DNA from: Caballeronia sp. Lep1P3
Lineage (GTDB): Bacteria; Pseudomonadota; Gammaproteobacteria; Burkholderiales; Burkholderiaceae
Reading direction: 5' to 3'
DNA length: 64,000 nucleotides
Assembly: GCF_022879595.1 (NCBI RefSeq)
Contig: NZ_CP084266.1
Span: 806,001-870,000, forward strand
Shown here one piece after another: positions 11,263 through 19,014 of this stretch. Numbering within the stretch: position 1 is the first letter of the stretch; the number at the start of each line of letters is the position of its first letter. The position numbers and the translations under genes are program-made. The notes beneath the pieces were generated by a model. The model had not been told where the DNA came from. It worked only from the letters and a program-made list of their open reading frames with translations, and did no database searches.

Positions 11263-11376
11263 TTACGCCGTGATCGTGATCGTGACGTTGGTGTTCGACG
11301 TCGACGTGCTGGACGCCTTGGCCGTGCCGCCTGCGATGTTTGCCTGAACCAGTGCAGCGCGTTCGATCTTTTGCAT
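11263..11376 (-). CDS. 37-residue Ser/Thr-rich peptide with double-glycine motif, copy 1
   Basis: First gene of the tandem pair on the minus strand, 64 bases upstream of copy 2. The ATG at 11376 has GAGG 6 bases upstream. The peptide begins MQKIERAALVQANIAGG and continues with a Thr/Ser-rich tail ending NVTITITA, which would favour a beta strand. Equal length, equal start, and 81% identity to copy 2 show a recent duplication under coding constraint. The bases before each start are also alike: in both, a GGAAA-containing purine run and GGCAC/GGTGCC block can be aligned on the plus strand, so the duplicated unit includes leader DNA. No similar family is known to me. Confidence 0.75.
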   Translation of the reverse strand: MQKIERAALVQANIAGGTAKASSTSTSNTNVTITITA

Positions 11377-11679
11377 GTGAAGCCTCGGTTGAAGAGAGTA
11401 TGGAAAGAGTGGCACTGCGTTGCGCGCCACCCGCATTCAGCCATCCCGCCGATGAGGTTAGTCGTGCGAACCGATTCCACGGCGACACGATGACCGAGCG
11501 CGAGGAAGTCTAGCGAAGCGCGGATCGAAATCCCACGCCGAAAATTCCTAACTATCGCTCGGAGCGTCGCCATTCCTATGACACGGCGGCAAACAGCGGG
11601 CCGCCCGGCAACGCCCGCTTCGACATGCTTGGTCAAAAGCAGCAAAATGACGTTTTCGGCAATCATCGCTCGGGGACTC
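11377..11679. other. intergenic gap between divergent peptide pair and Ap4A phosphorylase-like gene
   Basis: About 300 bases that must hold the promoters of the minus-strand peptide pair and of the plus-strand adenylyltransferase gene. I see no clear -35/-10 pair and no supported gene. A 5' extension of the downstream frame to an ATG at 11647 is possible. Confidence 0.45.
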
Positions 11680-12594
11680 ATGACATTCGACACTTCACTT
11701 CGCGCGCCTTCCTGGCAAACCATCGTCGAGACGGCTGAGCGCGCGGTCGCGTGCGGCGCGCTGCGAACGTTCGATACGGTGCCGCGCATCATCGAGGACG
11801 GCGGCGTGTCCTTTCTCGTGCGGCAAGCGGCGAATCTCGCGCGCAAGGAAGAGGCCGCCAAGCTCGCCGCGAAGTCGGCAGCGGATGCCGCAAGCGAATG
11901 GCGCGATCCGTTCTCGCCGTGCGAACCGGCGTTGCGCGTCGGCGATATCGGCGAGCGGCATCTTCTGCTGCTCAACAAGTTCAACGTGCTCGCGCGGCAT
12001 CTGCTCGTCGTGACGACGCAGTTCGAGCCGCAGGAAGCCCTGCTCGATGCCGACGATTTCGGCGCGCTCCTCGCGTGCCTGCGCCAATTCGACGGCCTCG
12101 GTTTCTACAACGGCGGCGCGGTCGCTGGTTCCAGCCAGCCGCACAAGCACATGCAAGTCGTGCCGCTGCCGATCGACGGCCACGCCGTGCCGATCGAACC
12201 GGCTGTCGCCGGCGCGCGTAACGGGGCGCTCTTTCGCGTGCCGGCGCTCGCGTTCGAGCACGCGGCGGCCTGGCTCGGCGATGCATCGCGCGTCACGCCG
12301 GAATATGCGCGCGAGACGTATCGCGCGCTGCTCGGGGCGATCGGCGTCGAGGCGCTCGACGTGGCCGGGGCCGCGCATCAGTCGGCGCCGTACAACCTGC
12401 TCGTCACGCGTCGCTGGATGCTCGCCGTGCCGCGCACCGTAGCCGAAGTCGAAGGCATCGCGATCAATGCGCTCGGCTTCGCCGGCTCGCTGTTCGTGCG
12501 CGACGACGCCGCGCGCCGCATCGTGGAAACGCTCGGACCGATGACGCTGCTCGCACGCGCATCGCGCCCGGACGCACGCCCCGCGCGGCCTTGA
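11680..12594 (+). CDS. ATP adenylyltransferase / Ap4A phosphorylase family protein
   Basis: Predicted HIT-superfamily enzyme that splits diadenosine tetraphosphate with phosphate to ATP and ADP, limiting stress-linked Ap4A. The ATG at 11680 follows GGGG at 6 bases and gives 304 residues, like bacterial and yeast Apa1/Apa2 relatives. The signature GSSQPHKHMQVVPLP lies at residues 150-164, with H155, H157 and Q159 forming the H-x-H-x-Q active-site motif. LLLNKFNVLARHLLVVT upstream is the usual beta strand pair of the fold. A C-terminal domain (residues 240-290, HQSAPYNLLVTRRWML) is also typical. It lies 50 bases before the HtrA-type protease gene on the same strand and may be co-transcribed with it. 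Confidence 0.9.
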   Translation: MTFDTSLRAPSWQTIVETAERAVACGALRTFDTVPRIIEDGGVSFLVRQAANLARKEEAAKLAAKSAADAASEWRDPFSPCEPALRVGDIGERHLLLLNKFNVLARHLLVVTTQFEPQEALLDADDFGALLACLRQFDGLGFYNGGAVAGSSQPHKHMQVVPLPIDGHAVPIEPAVAGARNGALFRVPALAFEHAAAWLGDASRVTPEYARETYRALLGAIGVEALDVAGAAHQSAPYNLLVTRRWMLAVPRTVAEVEGIAINALGFAGSLFVRDDAARRIVETLGPMTLLARASRPDARPARP

Positions 12595-12644
12595 AAAGCG
12601 CTGGCGCAGCCCGCAAGTCGGCTCTCGAACCTTCGGAGTCCATC

Positions 12645-13688
12645 ATGGGAAGCCGCCCTCGCTTCATCGACGATCTTGCACGCGGCGCGCAAGAAACGTC
12701 GCCACGGTCGCAGTCAACGCCGCAGCCGCTCGATGACATCGCGCTCCTCGACGCCTATTCGCGCACCGTGATCGGCGCGCTCGAGCGCGTGCAGCAGGCC
12801 GTCGCGTTCATCGCCGTCGAGCGCGAACTCGCCGATGCTCACGGCGCGCGCCGCCACGCGGGCGGCACCGGCTCGGGCTTCATCTTCACGCCGGACGGGT
12901 ATCTGCTGACCAATAGCCACGTCGTTCACGGCGCGACGCGCATCACCGTGACGCTCGCCGACGGCGCGCGCTTTCACGCCGATCTCGTCGGCGACGATCC
13001 CGGCAGCGATCTCGCGGTGCTGCGCATCGGTTCGCCGGAGCCGCTGCCGCATGTCGAGCTTGGCGAGTCCGGCAGCCTGCGCGTCGGCCAGATTGCGATT
13101 GCGGTCGGCAATCCGCTCGGTCTCGCGCAGACGGTGACGACGGGCGTCGTGTCCGCGCTCGGGCGCTCGTTGCGCTCGACATCGGGCCGCATGATCTACG
13201 ACGTGATCCAGACCGACGCCGCGCTCAATCCCGGAAACTCGGGCGGGCCGCTCATCAACTCGGCGGGACAGGTCATCGGCGTTAATACGGCCATTATTTC
13301 GGGCGCGCAGGCCATCTCCTTCGCGACGGCCATCGACACGGCCAAGTGGGTCATCATGCAGATCTTCGCGTATGGCCGCGTGCGGCGCGCGTACATCGGC
13401 GTGGCCGGGACGACCGCGCCCGTGTCGCGGCGCGTGCAGCGGTATTTCGGGCTTGCGTCCGCGAGCGCGGTGCATGTTATGGAGGTCGTCAAAGGCAGTC
13501 CGGCTGCGCTCGGCGGCCTGCGCACCGGAGACCGCATCGTCGCGGTGGACGATGCGAGCGTCGATAGCGTCGATGGACTTCAGCGCACGCTCGACGCATC
13601 GCGCATCGAGCGGGCCGTGAAAATCGCCGTGCTGCGCGGCGCTCGGAAGCTCGACATCGACGTGACGCCTGTCGAGCAGACTGGCTGA
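12645..13688 (+). CDS. HtrA/Deg-type trypsin-like serine protease with PDZ domain, no signal peptide
   Basis: S1C-family protease. The catalytic triad is complete: H92 in TNSHVV, D122 in GSDLAVL, S199 in GNSGGP. A single PDZ domain follows from about residue 250 to the end at 347. The ATG at 12645 follows CGGAG. Unlike DegP/DegS no signal peptide or anchor helix is visible: the first 35 residues are polar. It may therefore act in the cytoplasm, or its true export signal is unusual. The single PDZ makes it closer in layout to DegS than to DegP. The partner substrate is unknown. Confidence 0.9.
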   Translation: MGSRPRFIDDLARGAQETSPRSQSTPQPLDDIALLDAYSRTVIGALERVQQAVAFIAVERELADAHGARRHAGGTGSGFIFTPDGYLLTNSHVVHGATRITVTLADGARFHADLVGDDPGSDLAVLRIGSPEPLPHVELGESGSLRVGQIAIAVGNPLGLAQTVTTGVVSALGRSLRSTSGRMIYDVIQTDAALNPGNSGGPLINSAGQVIGVNTAIISGAQAISFATAIDTAKWVIMQIFAYGRVRRAYIGVAGTTAPVSRRVQRYFGLASASAVHVMEVVKGSPAALGGLRTGDRIVAVDDASVDSVDGLQRTLDASRIERAVKIAVLRGARKLDIDVTPVEQTG

Positions 13689-14092
13689 ATGCAACAGACG
13701 CGACCGTGGCTCGCAGGCGGCGGCATTCGTCCCGATGCCTGCCGCCCTAGAGCGCGCTTATTGGTTCACTGCGTCCGGTCTCCTTGCGCCTGCTCTCTTC
13801 CGTTCCCTAGCCGGTTCCTGGTTGCATGCCGCCGCTGGCGGCATCGCGCCACATCCTTGCAGTGCTAAACGTTCCCGCGCAATGGTTTATTCCGAAAGGC
13901 GCGCGCGGGTCAGGCCCACCGTTTGCGCTAGACAGAATGTTCTGGTGACTATGTGCGCTAGCAGCCGGTCAGGATCGCCACGATCCTGCCTAATGATGGA
14001 AGCAGCAGGCGCACGAACGGGTCACCGTTCGGCCAGCCTGCCCTACGGGGAAGGTCCCAAGGTCCGTTGAGAACCAAGTAAAAGGGATTGCC
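13689..14092. other. intergenic gap with three inverted repeats
   Basis: Just after the protease gene, GGCGGCA and TGCCGCC form a stem at 13719-13746 that may help terminate its transcript. Further on are a palindrome CAGAATGTTCTG at 13933-13944 and a perfect dyad CAGGATC/GATCCTG with a 5-base spacer at 13970-13988. The latter two lie about 105-150 bases before the 55-residue protein gene. No gene is supported. Confidence 0.5.
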
Positions 14093-14260
14093 ATGATCAA
14101 GCACAACAACAACCATTCCGTACCGCGCCGCCAGGCGTTTCGATGCAGCGGCCAGCAACTCGACGCCATCATGCGGTTCGCCGAAGAGCGAAAGCTCGAC
14201 GAGCAGCCGCTGCAATGGGTCGTCGCGCAATACTGCCGTTCTCGCGCGAAGGCCGCGTAA
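14093..14260 (+). CDS. hypothetical protein, 55 residues
   Basis: Very small basic protein. The ATG at 14093 is preceded by AAAAGGGA, a good ribosome-binding site, and the frame ends at TAA 14258-14260. The protein begins with a His/Asn-rich head (residues 4-8), then a predicted helical core (about residues 21-45, QQLDAIMRFAEERKLDEQPL, then QWVVAQYC). It has two cysteines (C18 and C49) and no membrane segment. Helix content and charge could suit a small nucleic-acid- or protein-binding factor, but I recognise no family. Its stop is 18 bases from the convergent DUF4431 gene stop. Confidence 0.65.
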   Translation: MIKHNNNHSVPRRQAFRCSGQQLDAIMRFAEERKLDEQPLQWVVAQYCRSRAKAA

Positions 14261-14278
14261 TCGCGCGTGGCCCGCGCG

Positions 14279-14689
14279 TCACTGCCCTGACACCGCACGC
14301 TGCCTGAGCACCCAGATGGCCGTCGGGACGGCGTAGTAGGCGCTCACATTGCCGGTCACGAGCTTGCCGGTGAGTTGGATGCGCGTGTTTTCGGCGGGTT
14401 CCGCGTCGATGATCTGAACCATCGATACATTCGATTGCTGCTTCGCGCCCTGCCCCGTGGTGCCCGCCGTGCCTGCAGTGCCCGTGACGCCGCTCGCGAC
14501 GCAGATGGGACTCGCCAGCGACAGCACCAGCGCGGGCTTCGCGGACGCGTCGGCCTGATGCGTGGCCTGGTGCGTGACCGTGCCTTCGAGCGTGACGACA
14601 TCGCCGTCGCTATAACACGGCGCCGCCCAAGCCGAACTCGCGCCTGCCGCCAGCAGCAGGACGATGCACGCGCACGCTTTCCCCGTCAT
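14279..14689 (-). CDS. DUF4431 domain-containing exported protein
   Basis: Predicted periplasmic protein of 136 residues. The ATG at 14689 has GAGG upstream; an upstream ATG at 14716 would add nine residues. A signal peptide covers residues 1-23 and ends AWA-APCYSD. The mature part shows DUF4431 features: an early Cys, DGDVVTLEGTV, then a PICVASGV strand with a second Cys, VQIID and the LTGKL strand near the end. The two cysteines probably form a disulfide. An OB-like fold is plausible. A Gly/Thr-rich loop (residues about 68-85) is unusual and of low complexity. Function unknown. Confidence 0.8.
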   Translation of the reverse strand: MTGKACACIVLLLAAGASSAWAAPCYSDGDVVTLEGTVTHQATHQADASAKPALVLSLASPICVASGVTGTAGTAGTTGQGAKQQSNVSMVQIIDAEPAENTRIQLTGKLVTGNVSAYYAVPTAIWVLRQRAVSGQ

Positions 14690-14988
14690 TCGAGCCTCGC
14701 GAGGGGCGCGCCGCAACGCACGCGCCGACTATTTCCGAAAAGAGAAGCCCACACTTTAGGGCATGTCCGATGGGGTCGCAACCCGGCCAAATCGGCCAAT
14801 TTTTTGTCGGATGACGTTTCGTTTATTGGCTTTCGGGTACGAACGTTGCTGCTATCTTATGAAGATCCAACACCGCGCACGTCTCGCGAAGCGCTGCGTC
14901 GTTCGATCCGTTCATCCGACGCCCGCACGCCCGACGATAAGCGCACGCTTTAACGGCTCGCGTCCGCGCGCGCCGTGGGAGGGCGACG

Positions 14989-15447
14989 ATGAAGCAGGCA
15001 GCACATCTCGAAGCAAATCAGGTGATCGTAGGCGTGTTCACGTCTTATCGCGATGGACACGAAGCATTGCGGGCCTTGCAGCTCGCGGGACTTTCGCGCG
15101 ACGAAGCGCATTTGTATCGGGCGGGTCACGGCGACAAGATGCTCGACGCCTTCCCGCTGCCCTCTCACGAGGAAGACGAAGCGGAATATGTGGCGCACGG
15201 CGAGCATCAGGGCGTGGTCGGCGCGCACAACCGTTTCGTGCCGCGCGAGCCGCCGCAGCAGCGGCCCGTCATGCCTTCGGCATCGAATGACTCGTGCCGC
15301 GAGCGCACTTTGCTCATCATCAGGATGACGGATCAAATCGAACCCAGCGCAATCGGCGACATGTTGCACGAACACGGCGCGATTGCCGTGAAAGATCCGG
15401 CCGGGCACTGGCGGTTTTCTCCTTACAGGAATTCCGCGAGCGCCTGA
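14989..15447 (+). CDS. hypothetical protein with YflT/general-stress-17M-like N-terminus
   Basis: 152-residue soluble protein. The ATG at 14989 follows GGGAGGG at 5 bases, a strong site. Residues 12-40 (VIVGVFTSYRDGHEALRALQ, then LAGLSRDEAHLY) resemble the small alpha/beta domain of heat-induced stress proteins such as YflT/GSP17M, where a strand is followed by a helix that scans paired residues. The later half contains a LLIIRM strand and an EHGAIAVKD segment, giving a ferredoxin-like betaalphabeta pattern. That similarity is by eye and modest. No neighbours reveal its role. Confidence 0.65.
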   Translation: MKQAAHLEANQVIVGVFTSYRDGHEALRALQLAGLSRDEAHLYRAGHGDKMLDAFPLPSHEEDEAEYVAHGEHQGVVGAHNRFVPREPPQQRPVMPSASNDSCRERTLLIIRMTDQIEPSAIGDMLHEHGAIAVKDPAGHWRFSPYRNSASA

Positions 15448-15481
15448 ACGCCCCGACACCGCCGGAGACGACACGCAGCGG

Positions 15482-15697
15482 TCAATGCACGCGCCGATGC
15501 GCGGGCGGGCCGCTGTCGGCGCCGCGCGTTTGTTCGTCATCGCGATCAGCGCCTTCGTCCGCTTCCTGCGCCTCCTCCGCTTCCTGCCTCGCGAGGCGCA
15601 TCGCTTCCTGCGCGGTGGATGCCCGCAGCGCGCGGCATCGCGCCGAATGCCGCAACGTGGCGAGCAGACGCATCACTTCTCTCGGTCTCGTTCTCAT
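15482..15697 (-). CDS. hypothetical protein, 71 residues, charged helical
   Basis: The ATG at 15697 is preceded by a near-perfect GGAGG ribosome-binding site 5 bases away, which is why I prefer this start over the longer frame beginning at 15817. The protein is basic at the N-terminus (MRTRPREVMRLLATLRHSA) and acidic in the middle (EAEEAQEADEGADRDDEQ), with one Cys. It is probably a helix followed by a disordered tail. The plus strand is open over the same stretch but has no ribosome-binding site. Family not recognised. Confidence 0.6.
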   Translation of the reverse strand: MRTRPREVMRLLATLRHSARCRALRASTAQEAMRLARQEAEEAQEADEGADRDDEQTRGADSGPPAHRRVH

Positions 15698-15983
15698 CGT
15701 CGCCTCCGCGTGGAGCAGTTGAGAAACGACTTTAAGTCTAGGCAGCAAATGGCCGAAGACAAGGCCTTCGATGAAATAATCGCGCGCCGCATTCGCGCTT
15801 CTCCGGTGCGCGCGCACGACATGTTTGCGTGAACCGTCCGGTTAAAAGAGTGCCGTGACGCGCCTGCAACAGTGCGGAAAAGAACTTTACTGTCGCCTTG
15901 CCAGCCCGGTGCGTTGTCCGCAGAATGCAAGCAACGGCTTAAAAAAGCTGCTTTCGATCACGGAAGTCAACCGCGGAGATTCG

Positions 15984-16907
15984 ATGGCGACCCTGGAAGG
16001 TAAAGCGCGTTTCGGTTTCGATACCGATAACACGAGCGCCGGCATCGCCATCATGATTCTCACGACCGCGGCATTCGCGGCAAGCGATTCCACCGTCAAG
16101 CTGATCGGCGCCGCCGTTCCCATCGTCGCGCTGCTGTGGGTGCGCTATCTCTTTCAGATGATCGTGCTCGGCGTCTGGCAAGCGCGGCGCGGCGCGTTCG
16201 GACTCTTTCGCACCGGCAGCGTGAAGCTGCAAGTCGTGCGCGCGTTGCTCCTTCTTGCCAATTCCGCGTGCACGTTCGCCGGCTTGCGCTATCTGCCGCT
16301 TCCCGTCAGCACGTCGCTTGCGATGCTCGCCCCGCTCATCTCGACGCTGCTCGCCGCGCTCGTCCTCAAGGACGACGTGCCGCGCAGCAAATGGGCGATG
16401 GTCGTGCTCGGCTTCATCGGCATGCTGCTCGTCGTGCGGCCGGGCGGCAGCGCGTTTTCGTGGACGGTGATCTTCCCCATCGCGTCGGCAACCACGTTCG
16501 CGTGCTTTCAGGTGGTATCGAGCCACCTGTCGCGCGTCGACGACGCCATCACCACGAACTTTCTCACTGCGCTCGTCGCGACGGCCGTGCTGTGCGTGCT
16601 GGTGTGGATGGATCAGGCACAGCTCATGCCGGAACTGGCGCGCGTCGGAGCGGGAAGCTGGCTGCTGGTTGCATTCATGGCGACAATGGCGACCGGCGGC
16701 CAGGCGCTCATGCTTCAGGCGCTGCGCCGCGCCCCGCTTTCCGTGCTGACGCCGTTCTCCTACGCGCAGCTCGCTTTTGCGTCGTGCTTTAGCTGGCTGC
16801 TATTCGGGCAAGTGCCGGATTTCTGGATGACCATCGGCATGTGCGTCATTGCGGCAAGCGGAATCGGCACGGTGCTGATGCACGGTCGCAAACCCGTGCA
16901 GGCGTGA
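15984..16907 (+). CDS. DMT (EamA) family transporter
   Basis: Inner-membrane carrier of 307 residues with about ten hydrophobic helices, arranged as two EamA repeats (residues about 20-150 and 165-297). The ATG at 15984 follows GCGGAG. Repeat 1 has the usual LLWVRYLFQM start and the Pro-containing LPVSTSLAMLAPLISTLLAA helix; repeat 2 ends with the typical FGQVPDFWMTIGMCVIAASG segment. Members export or exchange small metabolites; the substrate cannot be deduced. It stands alone between a small divergent gene and the XRE regulator, which is convergent. Confidence 0.88.
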   Translation: MATLEGKARFGFDTDNTSAGIAIMILTTAAFAASDSTVKLIGAAVPIVALLWVRYLFQMIVLGVWQARRGAFGLFRTGSVKLQVVRALLLLANSACTFAGLRYLPLPVSTSLAMLAPLISTLLAALVLKDDVPRSKWAMVVLGFIGMLLVVRPGGSAFSWTVIFPIASATTFACFQVVSSHLSRVDDAITTNFLTALVATAVLCVLVWMDQAQLMPELARVGAGSWLLVAFMATMATGGQALMLQALRRAPLSVLTPFSYAQLAFASCFSWLLFGQVPDFWMTIGMCVIAASGIGTVLMHGRKPVQA

Positions 16908-16979
16908 AGCCGCCGTACTACAGCGCCGTTGTGTCTGCCTGATCGTGTCAGCCCGAAAGACGCGGCAATCAGAAGAGAT

Positions 16980-17252
16980 TCAGCACGCCGAGCTTTGACC
17001 GGTGCAAAGCCAGTGCACGTCGACATCGAGCGCATTCGCAATGCGATTGAACGCGTGGAGTGGCGGAACGGTAATGCCGCGCCGCCAGAATTGCACGTCG
17101 TGTTCGGTTACGTCGACCCATCTGGCCGCTTTCGCCGAACTGACGTTTGCTTTTTGCATCGCGCGGTCAAGGCGCGCGGCCATTGCTCGCCGCAGGACAT
17201 TGTCTTCGTGACTGCGTTCAAGGTGTCCGATGGTTTGGGTATGTCGGCCCAT
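16980..17252 (-). CDS. XRE-family helix-turn-helix protein, 90 residues
   Basis: Small DNA-binding protein. Residues 27-83 (LDRAMQKANVSSAKAARWVD, then VTEHDVQFWRRGITVPPLH) follow the Cro/CI pattern: helix 2 with a conserved Ala, a turn, recognition helix, and a closing helix ending DVDVHWLCTG. The region upstream of the start (17253 on) is AT-rich enough for a promoter. The first 20 residues are polar and could be a start-choice artefact. No effector domain is present, so it may be a simple repressor, for example of its own gene. Its stop is 72 bases from the convergent DMT gene. Confidence 0.78.
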   Translation of the reverse strand: MGRHTQTIGHLERSHEDNVLRRAMAARLDRAMQKANVSSAKAARWVDVTEHDVQFWRRGITVPPLHAFNRIANALDVDVHWLCTGQSSAC

Positions 17253-17718
17253 TTCTGCTTCAACTCTCTCGATTATATTTTCGCCGTTCAGCGCCGGCTG
17301 ATATTCGCGCAGCTGCGAATCATACGGAGTAAGGATGACGCGTCAGTGACACGTTCCGGCGACCGCGCTGCGTTGTGAGAGCGAGATTCTTTCAACTGCA
17401 TGCACACGCGTCAAGTGGGGAAACATCGCATCCGGTAAAGCTGACTTTAGGTGTTTACCCGTTGGAGTTTGCTGTCACCGCGCATTTATCGTTTGCGGAT
17501 ACGATCGTTCGAACAGAACTCTGCCTTATACATATTAATAATGTATTAATAACGAGCTCGGTTTCAAAATCCGCATCACCCGAGCCGCCATTATTCATTA
17601 TCAAAACCGCAGGCGAAATTCGAATTGACAGCGAATCTGTTTTCTTTAGAATGACTTGTTCGCTGCACCGCACAAATCCATGCGGATTATTAAAAGCCAA
17701 CTTCATATGGAGTCGAGC
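17253..17718. other. AT-rich regulatory gap upstream of the phasin
   Basis: About 465 bases with clearly lower GC than the surroundings between 17450 and 17700. It contains the phasin promoter listed separately, plus a near-palindrome around 17525-17555 (ATACAT-ATTAATA-ATGTAT) and repeated ATTAATA blocks. The open frame on the opposite strand here is a shadow. Confidence 0.55.
17625..17652 (+). promoter_or_regulatory. sigma70-type promoter of the phasin gene
   Basis: A perfect -35 TTGACA (17625-17630), a 16-base spacer and a -10 TAGAAT (17647-17652, five of six consensus bases). Transcription would start near 17660, leaving an untranslated leader of about 60 bases. Confidence 0.8.
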
Positions 17719-18330
17719 ATGAGCAGTCTCGCGCCGGAACAACTTCTCGCATCCCAACAGGCTGGACTGGACGCCACTTTCGGACTTGCCACGCAAGCGG
17801 TCCAGGGCTTCGAAAAGCTGATCGACCTCAACGTTCGTACGCTGAGAACCGCGCTCGCCGAGCAGCAGGAACTCGTCGGCAAGACCTTCACGGTTCGCGA
17901 CGTGCAGGAGTTCTTCGCGCTGCAGAACGCGCAGATTCAACACAACGCTCAGCGCACGCAAACGTACTGGCAAAACGTCAGCCAGATCGCGACCGACGTG
18001 CGCGGCGCGTATCTTCAGGCCGCGCAGGATCAACTCGCGAAGTCGCAGCGCAATGCGCAGGCGTTCGTCGAGAGCTTCGTGAGCAGCGCGCCGGCGGGCA
18101 GCGATGCGGTCGTGTCGGCGTGGAGATCGGCAATCGACGCGGCCACGCAATCCGCGAATTCCGCTTACGAAGCCGCGCGCAGTTCCGCGCGCCAGGTCGT
18201 CGAGGCCGCGCAAAGCGATGCCGGGAACACGGCGGTCACCGCCGTCGCGCCGAGCCAGCCCGCGCCGGCAGAAGCGCCGGTTCCGGCCGTGCGCGTCGTG
18301 CCCGGCAAACCGGCTGGCTCCAAGAAGTAA
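17719..18330 (+). CDS. phasin family protein (PHA granule-associated)
   Basis: Coats polyhydroxyalkanoate granules and controls their number and size. I chose ATG 17719 because GGAG lies 6 bases upstream; an in-frame ATG at 17707 overlaps that site. The 203-residue protein has the Phasin_2 pattern: LAPEQLLASQQAG, then GFEKLIDLNVRTLR, and a long helical region to about residue 150 without cysteine. The tail is Ala/Pro-rich (residues about 165-203) with a basic end, as in Burkholderia and Cupriavidus PhaP-like proteins. It has its own strong promoter and a downstream stem-loop, so it is a single-gene unit. No PHA synthase gene is near. Confidence 0.93.
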   Translation: MSSLAPEQLLASQQAGLDATFGLATQAVQGFEKLIDLNVRTLRTALAEQQELVGKTFTVRDVQEFFALQNAQIQHNAQRTQTYWQNVSQIATDVRGAYLQAAQDQLAKSQRNAQAFVESFVSSAPAGSDAVVSAWRSAIDAATQSANSAYEAARSSARQVVEAAQSDAGNTAVTAVAPSQPAPAEAPVPAVRVVPGKPAGSKK

Positions 18331-18340
18331 CGGCCATCGC

Positions 18341-18360
18341 AGGCGGACGCCCGTCCGCCT
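18341..18360. terminator. stem-loop between convergent phasin and DOPA dioxygenase-like genes
   Basis: AGGCGGACG and CGTCCGCCT form a 9-bp perfect stem with a minimal loop between two convergent stops. There is no T tract, so efficiency is uncertain. Confidence 0.55.
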
Positions 18361-18367
18361 CGCTTCC

Positions 18368-18736
18368 CTAGCCCGAAAACACCGTCAGCACCAGTTCGTG
18401 CGATCGGCCTATCCATACGGCCGAATCGCGGTGATCGCGCAGTTCGTCGCCCGTGTTGGGATGCAGGAAAACATCGAGCGCGCCGTGGTTGAGCGCGAGC
18501 CATTCGAGCATCGGCGCAAGCAGTGCACGGCCGAACCCGAGTTGGAACGACCAGCACGGATGCGGTCCCACGGTGCGTTCATGAAATCGCCCGAGCATCA
18601 GCGCGCCGCCTGCCAATTCGCCCGCAAAGCGTTCTGAGACAAGCCGCCTCAGGTCCCAGGCGGCATCGCGGCTGTCGGCGTCGAAGTAGACATGCGCGTG
18701 CCAGCTCGATATGTCGGATGTATCCGCTGCGTGCAT
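18368..18736 (-). CDS. DOPA 4,5-dioxygenase family protein
   Basis: Small cytoplasmic protein of 122 residues. The ATG at 18736 is preceded by AGGAG at 7 bases, which excludes the upstream ATG at 18757. The family marks are WHAHVYFD near residue 12, the GPHPCWSFQL strand near residue 57 and the late NHGALDVFLHPNTGDELRDH segment. The histidines in HAH, GPHP and HP would bind iron in active members that cleave DOPA; bacterial members are mostly of unknown role. It has no pathway neighbours, being next to the phasin and a small lipoprotein. Confidence 0.88.
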   Translation of the reverse strand: MHAADTSDISSWHAHVYFDADSRDAAWDLRRLVSERFAGELAGGALMLGRFHERTVGPHPCWSFQLGFGRALLAPMLEWLALNHGALDVFLHPNTGDELRDHRDSAVWIGRSHELVLTVFSG

Positions 18737-18784
18737 CGTTTCACTCCTGCGCGGCAATGTCGGGCGTTCATTTTAGCGAACGCG

Positions 18785-18925
18785 TCAATACGCGCCGCCG
18801 CCGCCCATGCTTCCGCCCGATGACCGGTTGTACGACGAAGATCCGCCTCCGCCTTCCGTCTGGCATCCGGCAAGCGATGCCGCAAGCAACGCAAACACAA
18901 TCGCTACGATTCTAGCGAGTTTCAT
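18785..18925 (-). CDS. small Gly/Ser-rich lipoprotein, 46 residues
   Basis: Too short to be picked up in most searches but well supported. The ATG at 18925 has GGAGG 7 bases upstream. Residues 1-20 are a lipoprotein signal peptide (MKLARIVAIVFALLAASLAG) with lipobox LAGC and lipidated C21. The mature part is only 26 residues: QTE, a Gly/Ser stretch, YNRSSGGSMGGGGAY. Such short Gly-rich tails can coat the outer membrane or act as linkers. It is 48 bases upstream of the DOPA dioxygenase-like gene on the same strand and may be its operon partner. It ends at TGA 18785. Confidence 0.75.
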   Translation of the reverse strand: MKLARIVAIVFALLAASLAGCQTEGGGGSSSYNRSSGGSMGGGGAY

Positions 18926-19014
18926 GACGGGCCTCCCGGTCAGGTCGACGACGCCACGCGGCGCCGTTTCTCCCTAAACGCGCCGCGCGGCTGCGATATT
19001 CCCGCATGCTAGAC

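Noticed and set aside
15485..15832. Plus-strand frame of 115 codons opposite the 71-residue gene
   Set aside because: No ribosome-binding site, while the minus-strand frame has a near-perfect one; the plus frame is Arg-rich.
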